Below are positions 53,408-60,339 of a stretch of DNA of 64,000 nucleotides, one piece after another; positions within the stretch are counted from its first letter, which is position 1, and each line of letters opens with the position of its first letter. The notes under the pieces were generated by a model that saw nothing but the letters and a program-made list of their open reading frames with translations, was not told the DNA's origin and searched no databases. The stretch is from Clostridiales bacterium. GTDB taxonomy: Bacteria > Bacillota > Clostridia > Oscillospirales > CAG-272. The DNA lies in NCBI GenBank assembly GCA_022791685.1, contig JAAVZO010000025.1, positions 62,001 through 126,000 of the forward strand, written 5' to 3'. A program made the translations under genes and the position numbers.

Positions 53408-54286
53408 ATGTATGATAAATATGATTATATAATAAAGCAGGACAACTCATTTATCGCAGGATACAAAAGCTTCGTAGTTGATACAATAACAATGCCTTCA
53501 TATTTGTTTACTACACTAAGGATATTGAGGGCAGTCAAAGGCTCCGCAGATTGGAAAATAGGAAACCGTATATATACAATACATAAGGGCGATATCATAA
53601 TCGTGAATAATATTGACGTACGACGATTCACACGTGTAGACAGTGATGATCTCTTCGAATGTGAGATATTTGCCTTTCCTCCTACAATATTCAGCGCAGA
53701 AAATGAATGCCTCCGTTTGTTCTATGACCGATCGCCCGATTTTAGTCCAGTAATCGGCAACGGTTTATCATACATCAATGAAATTCACACATTACTCGAT
53801 ATGCTGGCTGACGTTTTCCGCACAAGTGAGCAGGATTCACACTCACGTGTACTGGCAACTTCGCTGATAACCGCAGTTTCGTCACAGCTGATGCGCGGCA
53901 TAGACCGTGACTTTCCAGGTACACTTGGTGAGATCGGACAAAGCTCACAGCTTGCAGCCGAGGTCATTGAGAAAACGATGCGATTCATCAATGATAATAT
54001 ATCTAAGGAATTCAACGTTTCAGATATCGCAAAATACTTGAACCTAAGCCGCAGCTACTTTAGTCTGCTGTTCAAGCGATACACCGGCACTTCTCCGTCA
54101 GCATTCATCAACCGCTGCCGTGTGACTAATGTTATTCGTCTACTCAACAGCACCAATAAAAATGTGCTCGAAGCAGCTATGGCAAGCGGATTTCAAAGTG
54201 CGTCAGGATTCTATAAAACTTTTCACACAATATGCGGCATGTCTCCGATCGAATATATAAAGCTGCATACAAATTCACCAATTTAA
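53408..54286 (+). CDS. AraC-family transcriptional regulator
   Basis: 292 residues, AATGAGG before the ATG. The cupin N-terminus has LRAVKGSADWKIGNRIYTIH and HKGDIIIVNNIDVRRF. The C-terminal HTH domain (about 195-290) has FNVSDIAKYLNLSRSYFSLL and ends MASGFQSASGFYKTFHTICG. It is divergent from the FAD oxidoreductase-lipoprotein operon across a 267-base gap with no other gene, and is its likely regulator. Confidence 0.88.
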   Translation: MYDKYDYIIKQDNSFIAGYKSFVVDTITMPSYLFTTLRILRAVKGSADWKIGNRIYTIHKGDIIIVNNIDVRRFTRVDSDDLFECEIFAFPPTIFSAENECLRLFYDRSPDFSPVIGNGLSYINEIHTLLDMLADVFRTSEQDSHSRVLATSLITAVSSQLMRGIDRDFPGTLGEIGQSSQLAAEVIEKTMRFINDNISKEFNVSDIAKYLNLSRSYFSLLFKRYTGTSPSAFINRCRVTNVIRLLNSTNKNVLEAAMASGFQSASGFYKTFHTICGMSPIEYIKLHTNSPI

Positions 54287-54360
54287 GTAAAGCATAGAAT
54301 CAACAGCACAAATATAAATTTATGTAAATTGAATTACCGAAAGGAATAAATATAAAAGAA

Positions 54361-54387
54361 AAAGTCCGATAAAATCGGACTTTTTTT
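54361..54387. terminator. Bidirectional terminator between AraC gene and tRNA-Gly
   Basis: Perfect 10-base stem AAAGTCCGAT / ATCGGACTTT (54361-54370 with 54374-54383) followed by TTTT. Confidence 0.9.
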
Positions 54388-54416
54388 GGTGGCAACCTCT
54401 TTTTATTGCCTTAATA

Positions 54417-54490
<74 letters not shown>

Positions 54491-54508
54491 ATTCGTGATT
54501 ACTTTTAT

Positions 54509-54537
54509 ATTATACCACACTTTCGAGTGTTTGTCAA
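54509..54537 (-). promoter_or_regulatory. Promoter of tRNA-Gly
   Basis: Minus strand: TTGACA (54537-54532), 17-base spacer ending TGTGG, TATAAT (54514-54509). Confidence 0.85.
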
Positions 54538-54562
54538 GAGGTTTTTCAAATTTTTTTATTTT

Positions 54563-55489
54563 TTATCTTATGATTTCAATCACAGTACCGCGATAATAAT
54601 CATATTCTCCGCCGAGCATAGTCAACTCCGGTGCATACACAATAACCTTTGCAAATTCTTCCATTGTCAAGTCCCATTTCCCGTAATTACTTATACGCAC
54701 CATAAAAGTAGCATCTGGCTTCTGTCCTCTGGCGTTGTATACCGTTACAAACAAATGTGATATCCAAATCTTGCGCGAACGGTCAGCGTATTCTTCTGGA
54801 ACATTTGTATTCACCTCGCAAAGTGTCTGCTCTTTGCAGTAATTGAACGGACGCATTCCCTCGCTTACTGCACTGTCGGCTACCAATGCCTCAATGCCCT
54901 TGTCGCCATTCACCGGAAATGTGATTGTTGTAAGCTTTCCCGGCTCGATAATAATACTCATATCTTCTGCATATCGTTTCTCGCGAATCGTATAATACGG
55001 TTCGCACGTCTTAGGATTGCAGTCAGTATCGCCATAAAATAAATAGCTTCCGTGTTTGTCAATAGAATAGCTTATCCGCAGTTTATTTTTGCAGTAGAAT
55101 GTCAATATCGGGTCACTGTACATCAAATCGTCGCCGCCAGCTATCGGGTAGGTTTTGTTGTAATTATTATCTCCCATTAGCGCCATACGGTCATACTGGT
55201 GCAGCTCACCGATTCGATATTCTGTCCCAATCGAGAGCTTTTGGATACTGCGAGTCTCTTTTGAACCCATCCACGTATTTACAAAAGCGTATATAGTCAC
55301 ATCTTCAATTTTAGCAATTCGCTCGAGCTCCTTTTGCTGCTGCTCAAGCTCCAATCGTTTTAACTCTTTTTTGTGTGCGTGCTCAGATATACCGAAGATA
55401 AAGAAAACCATAACGGCAAAAGCTATAAGTATAATAAATATAGATTGCCATGTTTCCTTAAGTATTTTTGAGTAATCGTTCTATTCCAT
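54563..55489 (-). pseudogene. Membrane-anchored coiled-coil protein (family M), interrupted by an amber codon at position 3
   Basis: From the ATG at 55489, with a GGTGA ribosome site, the frame reads ATG GAA TAG and then stays open for 305 codons. NDYSKILKETWQSIFIILIA leads into a membrane helix, a charged coiled coil (ELKRLELEQQQKELERI) and an external domain with NVPEEYADRSRKIWISHLFV and YGKWDLTMEEFAKVIVYA. The N-terminus aligns with the start of the intact copy at 40955, so the true start is 55489 and TAG 55483-55481 is a nonsense mutation. The next ATG (55411) would delete half the membrane helix. Either a recent pseudogene, or expressed by readthrough or a shortened start. TAG is a normal stop elsewhere in the window. 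Confidence 0.8.
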
Positions 55490-55573
55490 GATAATCACCG
55501 CCATTATTAGTATACCACTACATATATAATAACATATACTACTAGCTTTGTCAAGATATATTTAAAAGTACAG

Positions 55574-55613
55574 AAATAAATAATCGCCGTGAAAACACGG
55601 CGATTATTTATTT
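55574..55613. terminator. Terminator of first XRE gene
   Basis: Perfect 18-base stem starting AAATAAATAATCGCCGTG (55574-55591 with 55596-55613). The XRE stop codon at 55606-55604 lies inside the stem. Its core, TAATCGCCGTG, resembles the terminator at 56985-57017. Confidence 0.85.
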
Positions 55614-55831
55614 ACTTCAGGATTATCAGTACGTCCAAGAAGGTAGTCTACTGAACAATCGAGATAATCGGCAATACGCGCGAGACTAAATGACGCTAAA
55701 CCTTTTTTGTCTGTCATTTGATTTATAGAATTAACGTTTAAACCACAATCATCTAACATTTTATTTAAATAAATATTTTTCTCGACTGCTCTATTTTTTA
55801 TTCGAGTTGATAATATTTGCGCGTTATACAT
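55604..55831 (-). CDS. 75-residue XRE-family protein, tandem copy 1
   Basis: 75 residues with one XRE helix-turn-helix. The N-terminal half (ILSTRIKNRAVEKNIYLNKM, then LDDCGLNVNSIN) differs from the two neighbours. The C-terminal half LARIADYLDCSVDYLLGRTD followed by NPEV is identical to copy 2. The conserved tail with a variable recognition region suggests duplicates that diverged in DNA specificity. It has an AAGGAAT site. A 19-base-armed inverted repeat upstream is its probable operator. Confidence 0.82.
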   Translation of the reverse strand: MYNAQILSTRIKNRAVEKNIYLNKMLDDCGLNVNSINQMTDKKGLASFSLARIADYLDCSVDYLLGRTDNPEVNK

Positions 55832-55863
55832 AATACAAATTCCTTTTTTGTATATTTTACTAA

Positions 55864-55911
55864 ATCATGATTTTTCTTGATTGTCAATACTAAATCAAGA
55901 AAAATCATGAT
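55864..55911. promoter_or_regulatory. Large operator-like inverted repeat upstream of XRE copy 1
   Basis: Perfect 19-base arms ATCATGATTTTTCTTGATT (55864-55882) and AATCAAGAAAAATCATGAT (55893-55911) around a 10-base centre. The minus-strand -35 TTGACA (55887-55882) spans the inner edge, so binding here would block XRE copy 1 transcription. A plus-strand TATAAT lies at 55912-55917. Confidence 0.65.
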
Positions 55912-56051
55912 ATAATATATATGTCCTAAGACTGTTCCAAAGTTAGCGGTTAAATTATATTCAAATCTATACTAACGCATGAAATCACCACTATATATAC
56001 ACTGCAATTATAGCATAAAATGCAATTAAAGTCAATACATAACTATACTAT

Positions 56052-56279
56052 TCAATGATTGACTTCCGGATTATCGGTACGTCCGAGAAGATAGTCAACT
56101 GAGCAATCGAGGTAATCGGCAATACGCGCGAGACTACCTGCTGAAATCATCTTACCATGGCGCATATTCGAAAATGTATTTTTTCCAAGCTCCAATTGTT
56201 CGAGCATAGTTTCCAATTTTACATTATGCGATTTTGCAACTTCTTTTATTGTAATTGCAATATTTAATGGATTATACAT
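56052..56279 (-). CDS. 75-residue XRE-family protein, tandem copy 2
   Basis: 75 residues. LNIAITIKEVAKSHNVKLET, MLEQLELGKNTFSNMRHGKM (recognition region) and SLARIADYLDCSVDYLLGRT. It is closest to copy 3 over its N-terminus and identical to copy 1 over its last 28 residues except the final one. GGGGG ribosome site. A small dyad sits upstream. No partner toxin is visible, so these may be stand-alone regulators. Confidence 0.82.
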   Translation of the reverse strand: MYNPLNIAITIKEVAKSHNVKLETMLEQLELGKNTFSNMRHGKMISAGSLARIADYLDCSVDYLLGRTDNPEVNH

Positions 56280-56302
56280 AATAAATACCCCCTATCTTTT
56301 AC

Positions 56303-56320
56303 AATATTATCTATAATATT
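56303..56320. promoter_or_regulatory. Operator-like dyad upstream of XRE copy 2
   Basis: AATATTAT-CT-ATAATATT, 8-base arms, about 24 bases before the start codon. Confidence 0.35.
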
Positions 56321-56337
56321 CCACTATATAATATGAT

Positions 56338-56565
56338 TTAACGATTAACATCTATATTATCCGTTCGTCCGAGAAGGTAGTCGACTGAGCAATCAAGATA
56401 ATCGGCAATACAAGCAAGAGTTCCAGCTGATACCATCATACCATGGCGCATATTTGAGATAGTGTTGCTTCCAAGTTCTAATTGTTCAAGCATATATTTT
56501 AGAGTCACATTACGCGATTTCGCAACTTCTTTAATCTTTAGTGCAATAATAAACGAATCATACAT
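56338..56565 (-). CDS. 75-residue XRE-family protein, tandem copy 3
   Basis: 75 residues when started at ATG 56565, which gives exactly the same length as copies 1 and 2; the upstream ATG at 56598 would add 11 unrelated residues. FIIALKIKEVAKSRNVTLKY, MLEQLELGSNTISNMRHGMM and LACIADYLDCSVDYLLGRTD. It ends NIDVNR rather than NPEVNH. A dyad-overlapped promoter lies upstream in the other direction, towards the ribbon-helix-helix gene. Confidence 0.82.
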   Translation of the reverse strand: MYDSFIIALKIKEVAKSRNVTLKYMLEQLELGSNTISNMRHGMMVSAGTLACIADYLDCSVDYLLGRTDNIDVNR

Positions 56566-56608
56566 CCTATACAGCCCATTCCTTTGTGAAAACCTCATAA
56601 AATCTATG

Positions 56609-56654
56609 AATTCAGCGATTTTGTATTGACGATAGCTGAATTTAGTGATATAAT
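56609..56654 (+). promoter_or_regulatory. Promoter and operator of the ribbon-helix-helix gene
   Basis: TTGACG (56626-56631), 17-base spacer, TATAAT (56649-56654). AATTCAGC (56609-56616) and GCTGAATT (56635-56642) form a dyad flanking the -35. Expected leader of about 145 bases with no other gene in it. Confidence 0.6.
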
Positions 56655-56805
56655 ATATACAGCGTTAAGTACATGACACCATAATAAATCAATCGACAAG
56701 CTTCACCATGCCAATTTGCAAATTTAGCGCTAAATATACATTATAATTATACCATGAATCTACACAAAAGTCAATGCACAAAAATAAATTTATCGAGGTG
56801 ACATA

Positions 56806-56985
56806 ATGCTACTTAAAAATTTATCAGTACGAATAGATAATGAACTGCTCGACAAGCTACATTATGTATCAAGCTATAACGGACGCTCTGCGAGCTCGCA
56901 AGCCGCCATTCTGATTCGACAATATATCGAAAGCTTTGAAAAACAGCATGGCGATATACCAATCAACAAAAAAGCACAAAAGTAA
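56806..56985 (+). CDS. Small ribbon-helix-helix (Arc/CopG-like) DNA-binding protein
   Basis: 59 residues, GAGGTGA site before the ATG at 56806. LLKNLSVRIDNELLDKLHYV supplies the beta strand and first helix, and SASSQAAILIRQYIESFEKQ the second helix. This is the standard Arc/MetJ fold that dimerises on DNA. Small enough to be missed by common length cut-offs. No toxin gene is adjacent, so it may be a stand-alone regulator of this small cluster. It ends at a strong terminator shared with rplA. Confidence 0.78.
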   Translation: MLLKNLSVRIDNELLDKLHYVSSYNGRSASSQAAILIRQYIESFEKQHGDIPINKKAQK

Positions 56986-57017
56986 AATAACCGCCGTGAA
57001 ATTCACGGCGGTTATTT
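56985..57017. terminator. Bidirectional terminator between ribbon-helix-helix gene and rplA
   Basis: Stem AAATAACCGCCGTG / CACGGCGGTTATTT (56985-56998 with 57004-57017), overlapping the stop codon of the small gene. It ends the ribosomal operon directly after rplA. Confidence 0.9.
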
Positions 57018-57032
57018 GCGATTAGGATTAAA

Positions 57033-57725
57033 TTAACCAAGCTTAGCGTAGTTGATCTTTACGCCAGGACCCATTGTAGCAGCTACAACGCAGCTCTTGA
57101 TATACTGACCCTTAGTAGCAGCCGGCTTAGCCTTGATGATAGCTCCGAGCAGAGTGTTGAAGTTCTCAGCGAGCTTCTCAGTGCCAAATGAAGCCTTACC
57201 GATCGGGCAGTGGATGATGTTGGTCTTGTCGAGACGATACTCGATCTTACCAGCCTTAGCTTCCTTAACAGCCTTAGCAACATCCATAGTAACGGTTCCA
57301 GCCTTCGGGTTAGGCATCAAGCCCTTAGGACCGAGGATCTTACCGAGACGACCGATAACGCCCATCATATCAGGGGTTGCGATGATGATGTCGAAATCGA
57401 ACCAGTTTTCCTGCTGGATCTTTGCAACATAATCTTCAGCGCCTACATAGTCAGCGCCAGCCTCTTCTGCTTCCTTAGCTCTGTCGCCCTTTGCGAAAAC
57501 AAGGGTGCGAACAGTCTTACCAGTACCGTTGGGGAGAACTACTGCGCCGCGGACCTGCTGGTCAGCATGACGCGAGTCAACGCCCAGACGAACGTGAACC
57601 TCTACGGTCTCATCAAACTTAGCCTTTGCAGTCTGGCATACAAGTGCAAGAGCTTCGTTTGCGTCATAAAGCTTTGTTTTTTCGATAAGCTTTGCGCTCT
57701 CGACATATTTCTTTCCAGTTGACAT
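57033..57725 (-). CDS. rplA: Ribosomal protein L1
   Basis: 230 residues, full length. Landmarks are [60 protein letters not shown] (about residues 128-147) and [20 protein letters not shown]1 forms the mobile stalk of the 50S subunit and represses its own operon by binding the rplK leader. It is last in the unit; rplJ, rplL and rpoB, which normally follow, are not here. Confidence 0.98.
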   Translation of the reverse strand: MSTGKKYVESAKLIEKTKLYDANEALALVCQTAKAKFDETVEVHVRLGVDSRHADQQVRGAVVLPNGTGKTVRTLVFAKGDRAKEAEEAGADYVGAEDYVAKIQQENWFDFDIIIATPDMMGVIGRLGKILGPKGLMPNPKAGTVTMDVAKAVKEAKAGKIEYRLDKTNIIHCPIGKASFGTEKLAENFNTLLGAIIKAKPAATKGQYIKSCVVAATMGPGVKINYAKLG

Positions 57726-57740
57726 TGTTGTAACTCCTCC

Positions 57741-58166
57741 TTATTCCTCGACGGTGATACCCATGCTGCGGGCAGTACCAGCGATCATGCTCATAGCAGC
57801 CTCGAGCGAGCCTGCGTTAAGATCGGGCATTTTGGTTTCAGCGATCTGCTTAACCTGATCCTTGGTCAGCTTTGCGACCTTGGTCTTGTTAGGAGTAGCC
57901 GAAGCGGACTCGATTCCGCACGCCTTCTTGATAAGAACGGGAGCAGGCGGAGTCTTAGTGATGAAGGAGAAGGAACGGTCTGCGTAAACGGTGATAACTA
58001 CCGGAATGATAAGACCGATGTCCTTTTTGGTTCTTTCGTTGAATTCCTTAGTGAATACCGGAATAGCAACGCCGTATGCACCGAGTGCAGGACCTACAGG
58101 CGGAGCGGGAGTAGCCTTTCCTGCCGGCAGCTGCAGCTTGATGTAACCTGTTATTTTCTTTGCCAT
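57741..58166 (-). CDS. rplK: Ribosomal protein L11
   Basis: 141 residues from the ATG at 58166 (GGAGG site), the standard length. [20 protein letters not shown] and [20 protein letters not shown] at the N-terminus; [21 protein letters not shown]-terminal [17 protein letters not shown]. It binds 23S rRNA at the GTPase centre. A possible attenuator hairpin precedes it. Confidence 0.98.
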   Translation of the reverse strand: MAKKITGYIKLQLPAGKATPAPPVGPALGAYGVAIPVFTKEFNERTKKDIGLIIPVVITVYADRSFSFITKTPPAPVLIKKACGIESASATPNKTKVAKLTKDQVKQIAETKMPDLNAGSLEAAMSMIAGTARSMGITVEE

Positions 58167-58191
58167 GATAAATGCACCTCCGTATTGTGGT

Positions 58192-58212
58192 AAAAAAGAT
58201 GTCCTTGACATC
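58192..58212 (-). terminator. Attenuator-like hairpin in the rplK leader
   Basis: On the minus strand GATGTC-AAG-GACATC (58212-58198) is followed by TTTTTT and then the rplK ribosome site. A second weak hairpin TCAATGCT / AGCATTGA lies nearer nusG. The position in the nusG-rplK gap (178 bases) fits transcription attenuation or L1-dependent control. Confidence 0.5.
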
Positions 58213-58344
58213 GTAAATTGTTTCGGGAGAATTTGTTATGTGGTTTTCTCCCTCCCACGTCATGAGGGAAAGACGGGTTAAATAACGTTGACAAATATCA
58301 ATGCTATCAGCATTGAATCGTCAAATTGAATCCGTATGCAATCC

Positions 58345-58887
58345 TCATTTGTCGGCGAGTTTAATATCCTTTGAGTCGAGCTCAAACGGAGTATCTCGTC
58401 CAAACATATTGGCGATAACTGTAACCTTTTTGAGGTCCTCAGAGATTTCCTTGAGCACACCCTTTGTTCCCTTGAGTGCGCCATCTTTGATCTCAACAGT
58501 GTCACCAACATTGAAGCTGACGACTTCTTTAGCCTCGCTCACTTCGATTCCCATCGCAGCGACCTCAGCGTCTGTAAGAGCCGTCGGTTTTGAACCGGGT
58601 CCGACGAAGCCTGTAACGCCGCTGATGTTTCTGACGACGTGCCATGTTTCGTCAGTCATTACCATCTTTACAAGCACGTAGCTTGGGTAGACTTTTTCCT
58701 CTACCTCTTTGCCCGTTTCAACATCCTTATAGGTTTCGACCGGAATTCTGATATCAACAATGACATCATGAAGTCCGCGGTTTTCTACGATTTTTTCAAG
58801 GTTAGTTTTGACCTTGTTCTCGTAGCCGGAGTAGGTGTGCGCTACATACCAGCGCTTTTCCCCGGTTGCGTCATAAAGATCGTTCAT
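58345..58887 (-). CDS. nusG: Transcription antitermination factor NusG
   Basis: 180 residues from ATG 58887. N-terminal NGN domain KRWYVAHTYSGYENKVKTNL, with KVYPSYVLVKMVMTDETWHV and GVTGFVGPGSKPTALTD. The C-terminal KOW domain has GDTVEIKDGALKGTKGVLKE. NusG suppresses pausing and links RNA polymerase to the ribosome or Rho. The ribosome site is weak, consistent with coupling to secE, 26 bases upstream. Confidence 0.98.
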   Translation of the reverse strand: MNDLYDATGEKRWYVAHTYSGYENKVKTNLEKIVENRGLHDVIVDIRIPVETYKDVETGKEVEEKVYPSYVLVKMVMTDETWHVVRNISGVTGFVGPGSKPTALTDAEVAAMGIEVSEAKEVVSFNVGDTVEIKDGALKGTKGVLKEISEDLKKVTVIANMFGRDTPFELDSKDIKLADK

Positions 58888-58913
58888 TCCCAAAGCGCTT
58901 CAAGTCCCCTATC

Positions 58914-59189
58914 TTATATAAGCTTTCCGAGAGCGGTAAGCCCCGTGGAGAACGCAAAGTCGAGAACGCCTATGCAGACGCTGGTTATAACGACCGAAAC
59001 CGCAACAAGAATGGTATTATTAAGAGTCTGCTGAGGAGTAGCCCAAACTACCTTTTTCAGCTCGCTCTTATATTCGCGAAAGAACTTTCCGACCTTCTGG
59101 GTAAACGGAACCTTGTTCTTCTTTGCGGGAGCAGGCTTGCTGTCAGTCTTTTTCTCGACTGCGGCTTCCTTCTTTTCTTTTTCAGCCAT
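58914..59189 (-). CDS. secE: Preprotein translocase subunit SecE
   Basis: 91 residues with GGGAGG before the ATG. A Lys/Glu/Ala-rich N-terminus, the conserved amphipathic region VGKFFREYKSELKKVVWATP (about residues 32-51) and one membrane helix (about 58-80). SecE clamps SecY in the translocon. It stands in the usual order between rpmG and nusG. Confidence 0.96.
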   Translation of the reverse strand: MAEKEKKEAAVEKKTDSKPAPAKKNKVPFTQKVGKFFREYKSELKKVVWATPQQTLNNTILVAVSVVITSVCIGVLDFAFSTGLTALGKLI

Positions 59190-59209
59190 AATAATACCTC
59201 CCGATTAGA

Positions 59210-59359
59210 TTACTTTGTTTCTTTGTGGAGCGTATGCTTGCGGCAGAATTTGCAGTACTTGTTGAGTTCAAGTCTGTCGGGGTCATTTTTCTTGTTCTTA
59301 GTCGTGTCGTAATTTCTCTGCTTGCATTCGCTGCACGCCAGTGTGATTTTAACTCTCAT
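59210..59359 (-). CDS. rpmG: Ribosomal protein L33
   Basis: 49 residues: [20 protein letters not shown], then [18 protein letters not shown]. The two CxxC motifs (CSEC and CKFC) make this the zinc-binding form of L33. GGGAGG precedes the ATG. It is the first gene of rpmG-secE-nusG-rplK-rplA and is below common ORF length cut-offs. Confidence 0.97.
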   Translation of the reverse strand: MRVKITLACSECKQRNYDTTKNKKNDPDRLELNKYCKFCRKHTLHKETK

Positions 59360-59520
59360 TTCGGCACCTCCCGATTGAATTACATTCATGAATTTATGCC
59401 TGTCCGAAGCTTACATGGCGCTTCTTAAAGGCACGTACCTCCCTCAGCGAAGCGGCGGTTCTCTGCGATTTTCGCGGCGAAACATGCGCAAAAAAAGAGC
59501 CCTCCGACAGAGGTATTATT

Positions 59521-59549
59521 ATTTTACCACAAAAATGCCGATTTGTCAA
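59521..59549 (-). promoter_or_regulatory. Promoter of the rpmG-secE-nusG-rplK-rplA unit
   Basis: Minus strand: TTGACA (59549-59544), 17-base spacer ending TGTGG, TAAAAT (59526-59521). The leader of about 155 bases to rpmG (59360-59515) is GC-rich and can fold, but no known ribosomal leader motif was recognised. Confidence 0.75.
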
Positions 59550-59608
59550 GGGTTTTCCGTGTTTTTTATACGCGTTCGGCAAATTTATTTATCATATCTG
59601 AAATATAT

Positions 59609-59636
59609 AAAACCCGCTGCAGACGCAGCGGGTTTT
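59609..59636. terminator. Terminator after the RNHCP gene
   Basis: Perfect 12-base stem AAAACCCGCTGC / GCAGCGGGTTTT (59609-59620 with 59625-59636). Confidence 0.88.
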
Positions 59637-59676
59637 GGTATTATAAATATATCTCGCGTTAAAATTCAATATACGT

Positions 59677-60096
59677 TTACTTGAAGATCGCCCCCTCAAT
59701 AGCGTCGGCGATCTCCTTTATTCGCTCGACTGGGAATGGCGGCTCGCACAGTGGCTTCAAGGCTATACTGTAAAGCTTAACCGGATTATCATCGGCAGCG
59801 ATCCGGTTCGATGATATCTTTCCGCAGCTTTTGCAGCGGTGGATGATCACCCATTCTCTGCCTCGCACCCATACTGCGATCGGCTCCATTATCCCGCCGC
59901 AGTCCGACTCACGGTCTCCGACCTCCTCGTCAACGTGTAAACTCGTCAAGCAGCTTGGACAGTGATTACGATGTCCGCTTCCTGCGCCGTCGGGTATAAC
60001 ACTCATTCCGCAGTTTTTGCAAACAAAGGTTTCGTTGCAGGAGTGTGTTTTGTAGTAGCCCTTTTCGTACTGTCTTCTTTTATTTTCGCGATTCAA
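59677..60096 (-). CDS. RNHCP-domain zinc-ribbon protein
   Basis: 139 residues. ETFVCKNCGMSVIP provides the first CxxC (about residues 26-29). SGHRNHCPSCLTSLHVDEE contains the name-giving Arg-Asn-His-Cys-Pro (about 43-47) and second CxxC, and VIIHRCKSCGKISSNRIAAD a third CxxC. The family (PF12647) is widespread in Firmicutes with no assigned function, probably nucleic-acid binding. A 16-codon ORF with a good ribosome site lies upstream and could be a leader peptide. Confidence 0.85.
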   Translation of the reverse strand: MNRENKRRQYEKGYYKTHSCNETFVCKNCGMSVIPDGAGSGHRNHCPSCLTSLHVDEEVGDRESDCGGIMEPIAVWVRGREWVIIHRCKSCGKISSNRIAADDNPVKLYSIALKPLCEPPFPVERIKEIADAIEGAIFK

Positions 60097-60201
60097 TTGT
60101 ATTTATATCCATAGACAATTCTATGAATTTTCCTCCGTTTTGAATAAGTATAAAATGCACCGATATCGGCAAATACCTATTGGAGGAATGCCAGTTTTAG
60201 C

Positions 60202-60252
60202 TTATGCGCGGCAAACCTCCGGGCTTGCTGCGGCTTCTGTTGTACGTACCAT
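60202..60252 (-). CDS. 16-residue short ORF, possible leader peptide
   Basis: AAAGGAG, 5 bases, then ATG at 60252 reading MVRTTEAAASPEVCRA and TAA. It sits between a terminator and the RNHCP gene. Its second half overlaps a hairpin, GGAGG / CCTCC (60182-60186 with 60216-60220) plus inner GCC/GGC pairing, so translation could change folding ahead of the next gene. Could equally be fortuitous. Confidence 0.35.
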   Translation of the reverse strand: MVRTTEAAASPEVCRA

Positions 60253-60268
60253 AAAAACTCCTTTAAAA

Positions 60269-60317
60269 AATATTATCAAGCTGATTAATACATAAGTATA
60301 AACAGCTTGATAATATT
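60269..60317 (-). terminator. Terminator of the SLH/secreted protein operon
   Basis: Perfect 15-base arms AATATTATCAAGCTG and CAGCTTGATAATATT (60269-60283 with 60303-60317), 19-base loop, followed on the minus strand by TTTT. Confidence 0.75.
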
Positions 60318-60339
60318 ATACGCTTGAATTAAGTAAAAG

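Noticed and set aside
55481..55489. Reassignment of TAG as a sense codon in this organism
   Set aside because: TAG ends other genes normally (for example the serine hydrolase at 17695-17693), so an alternative code is not needed to explain the amber codon.
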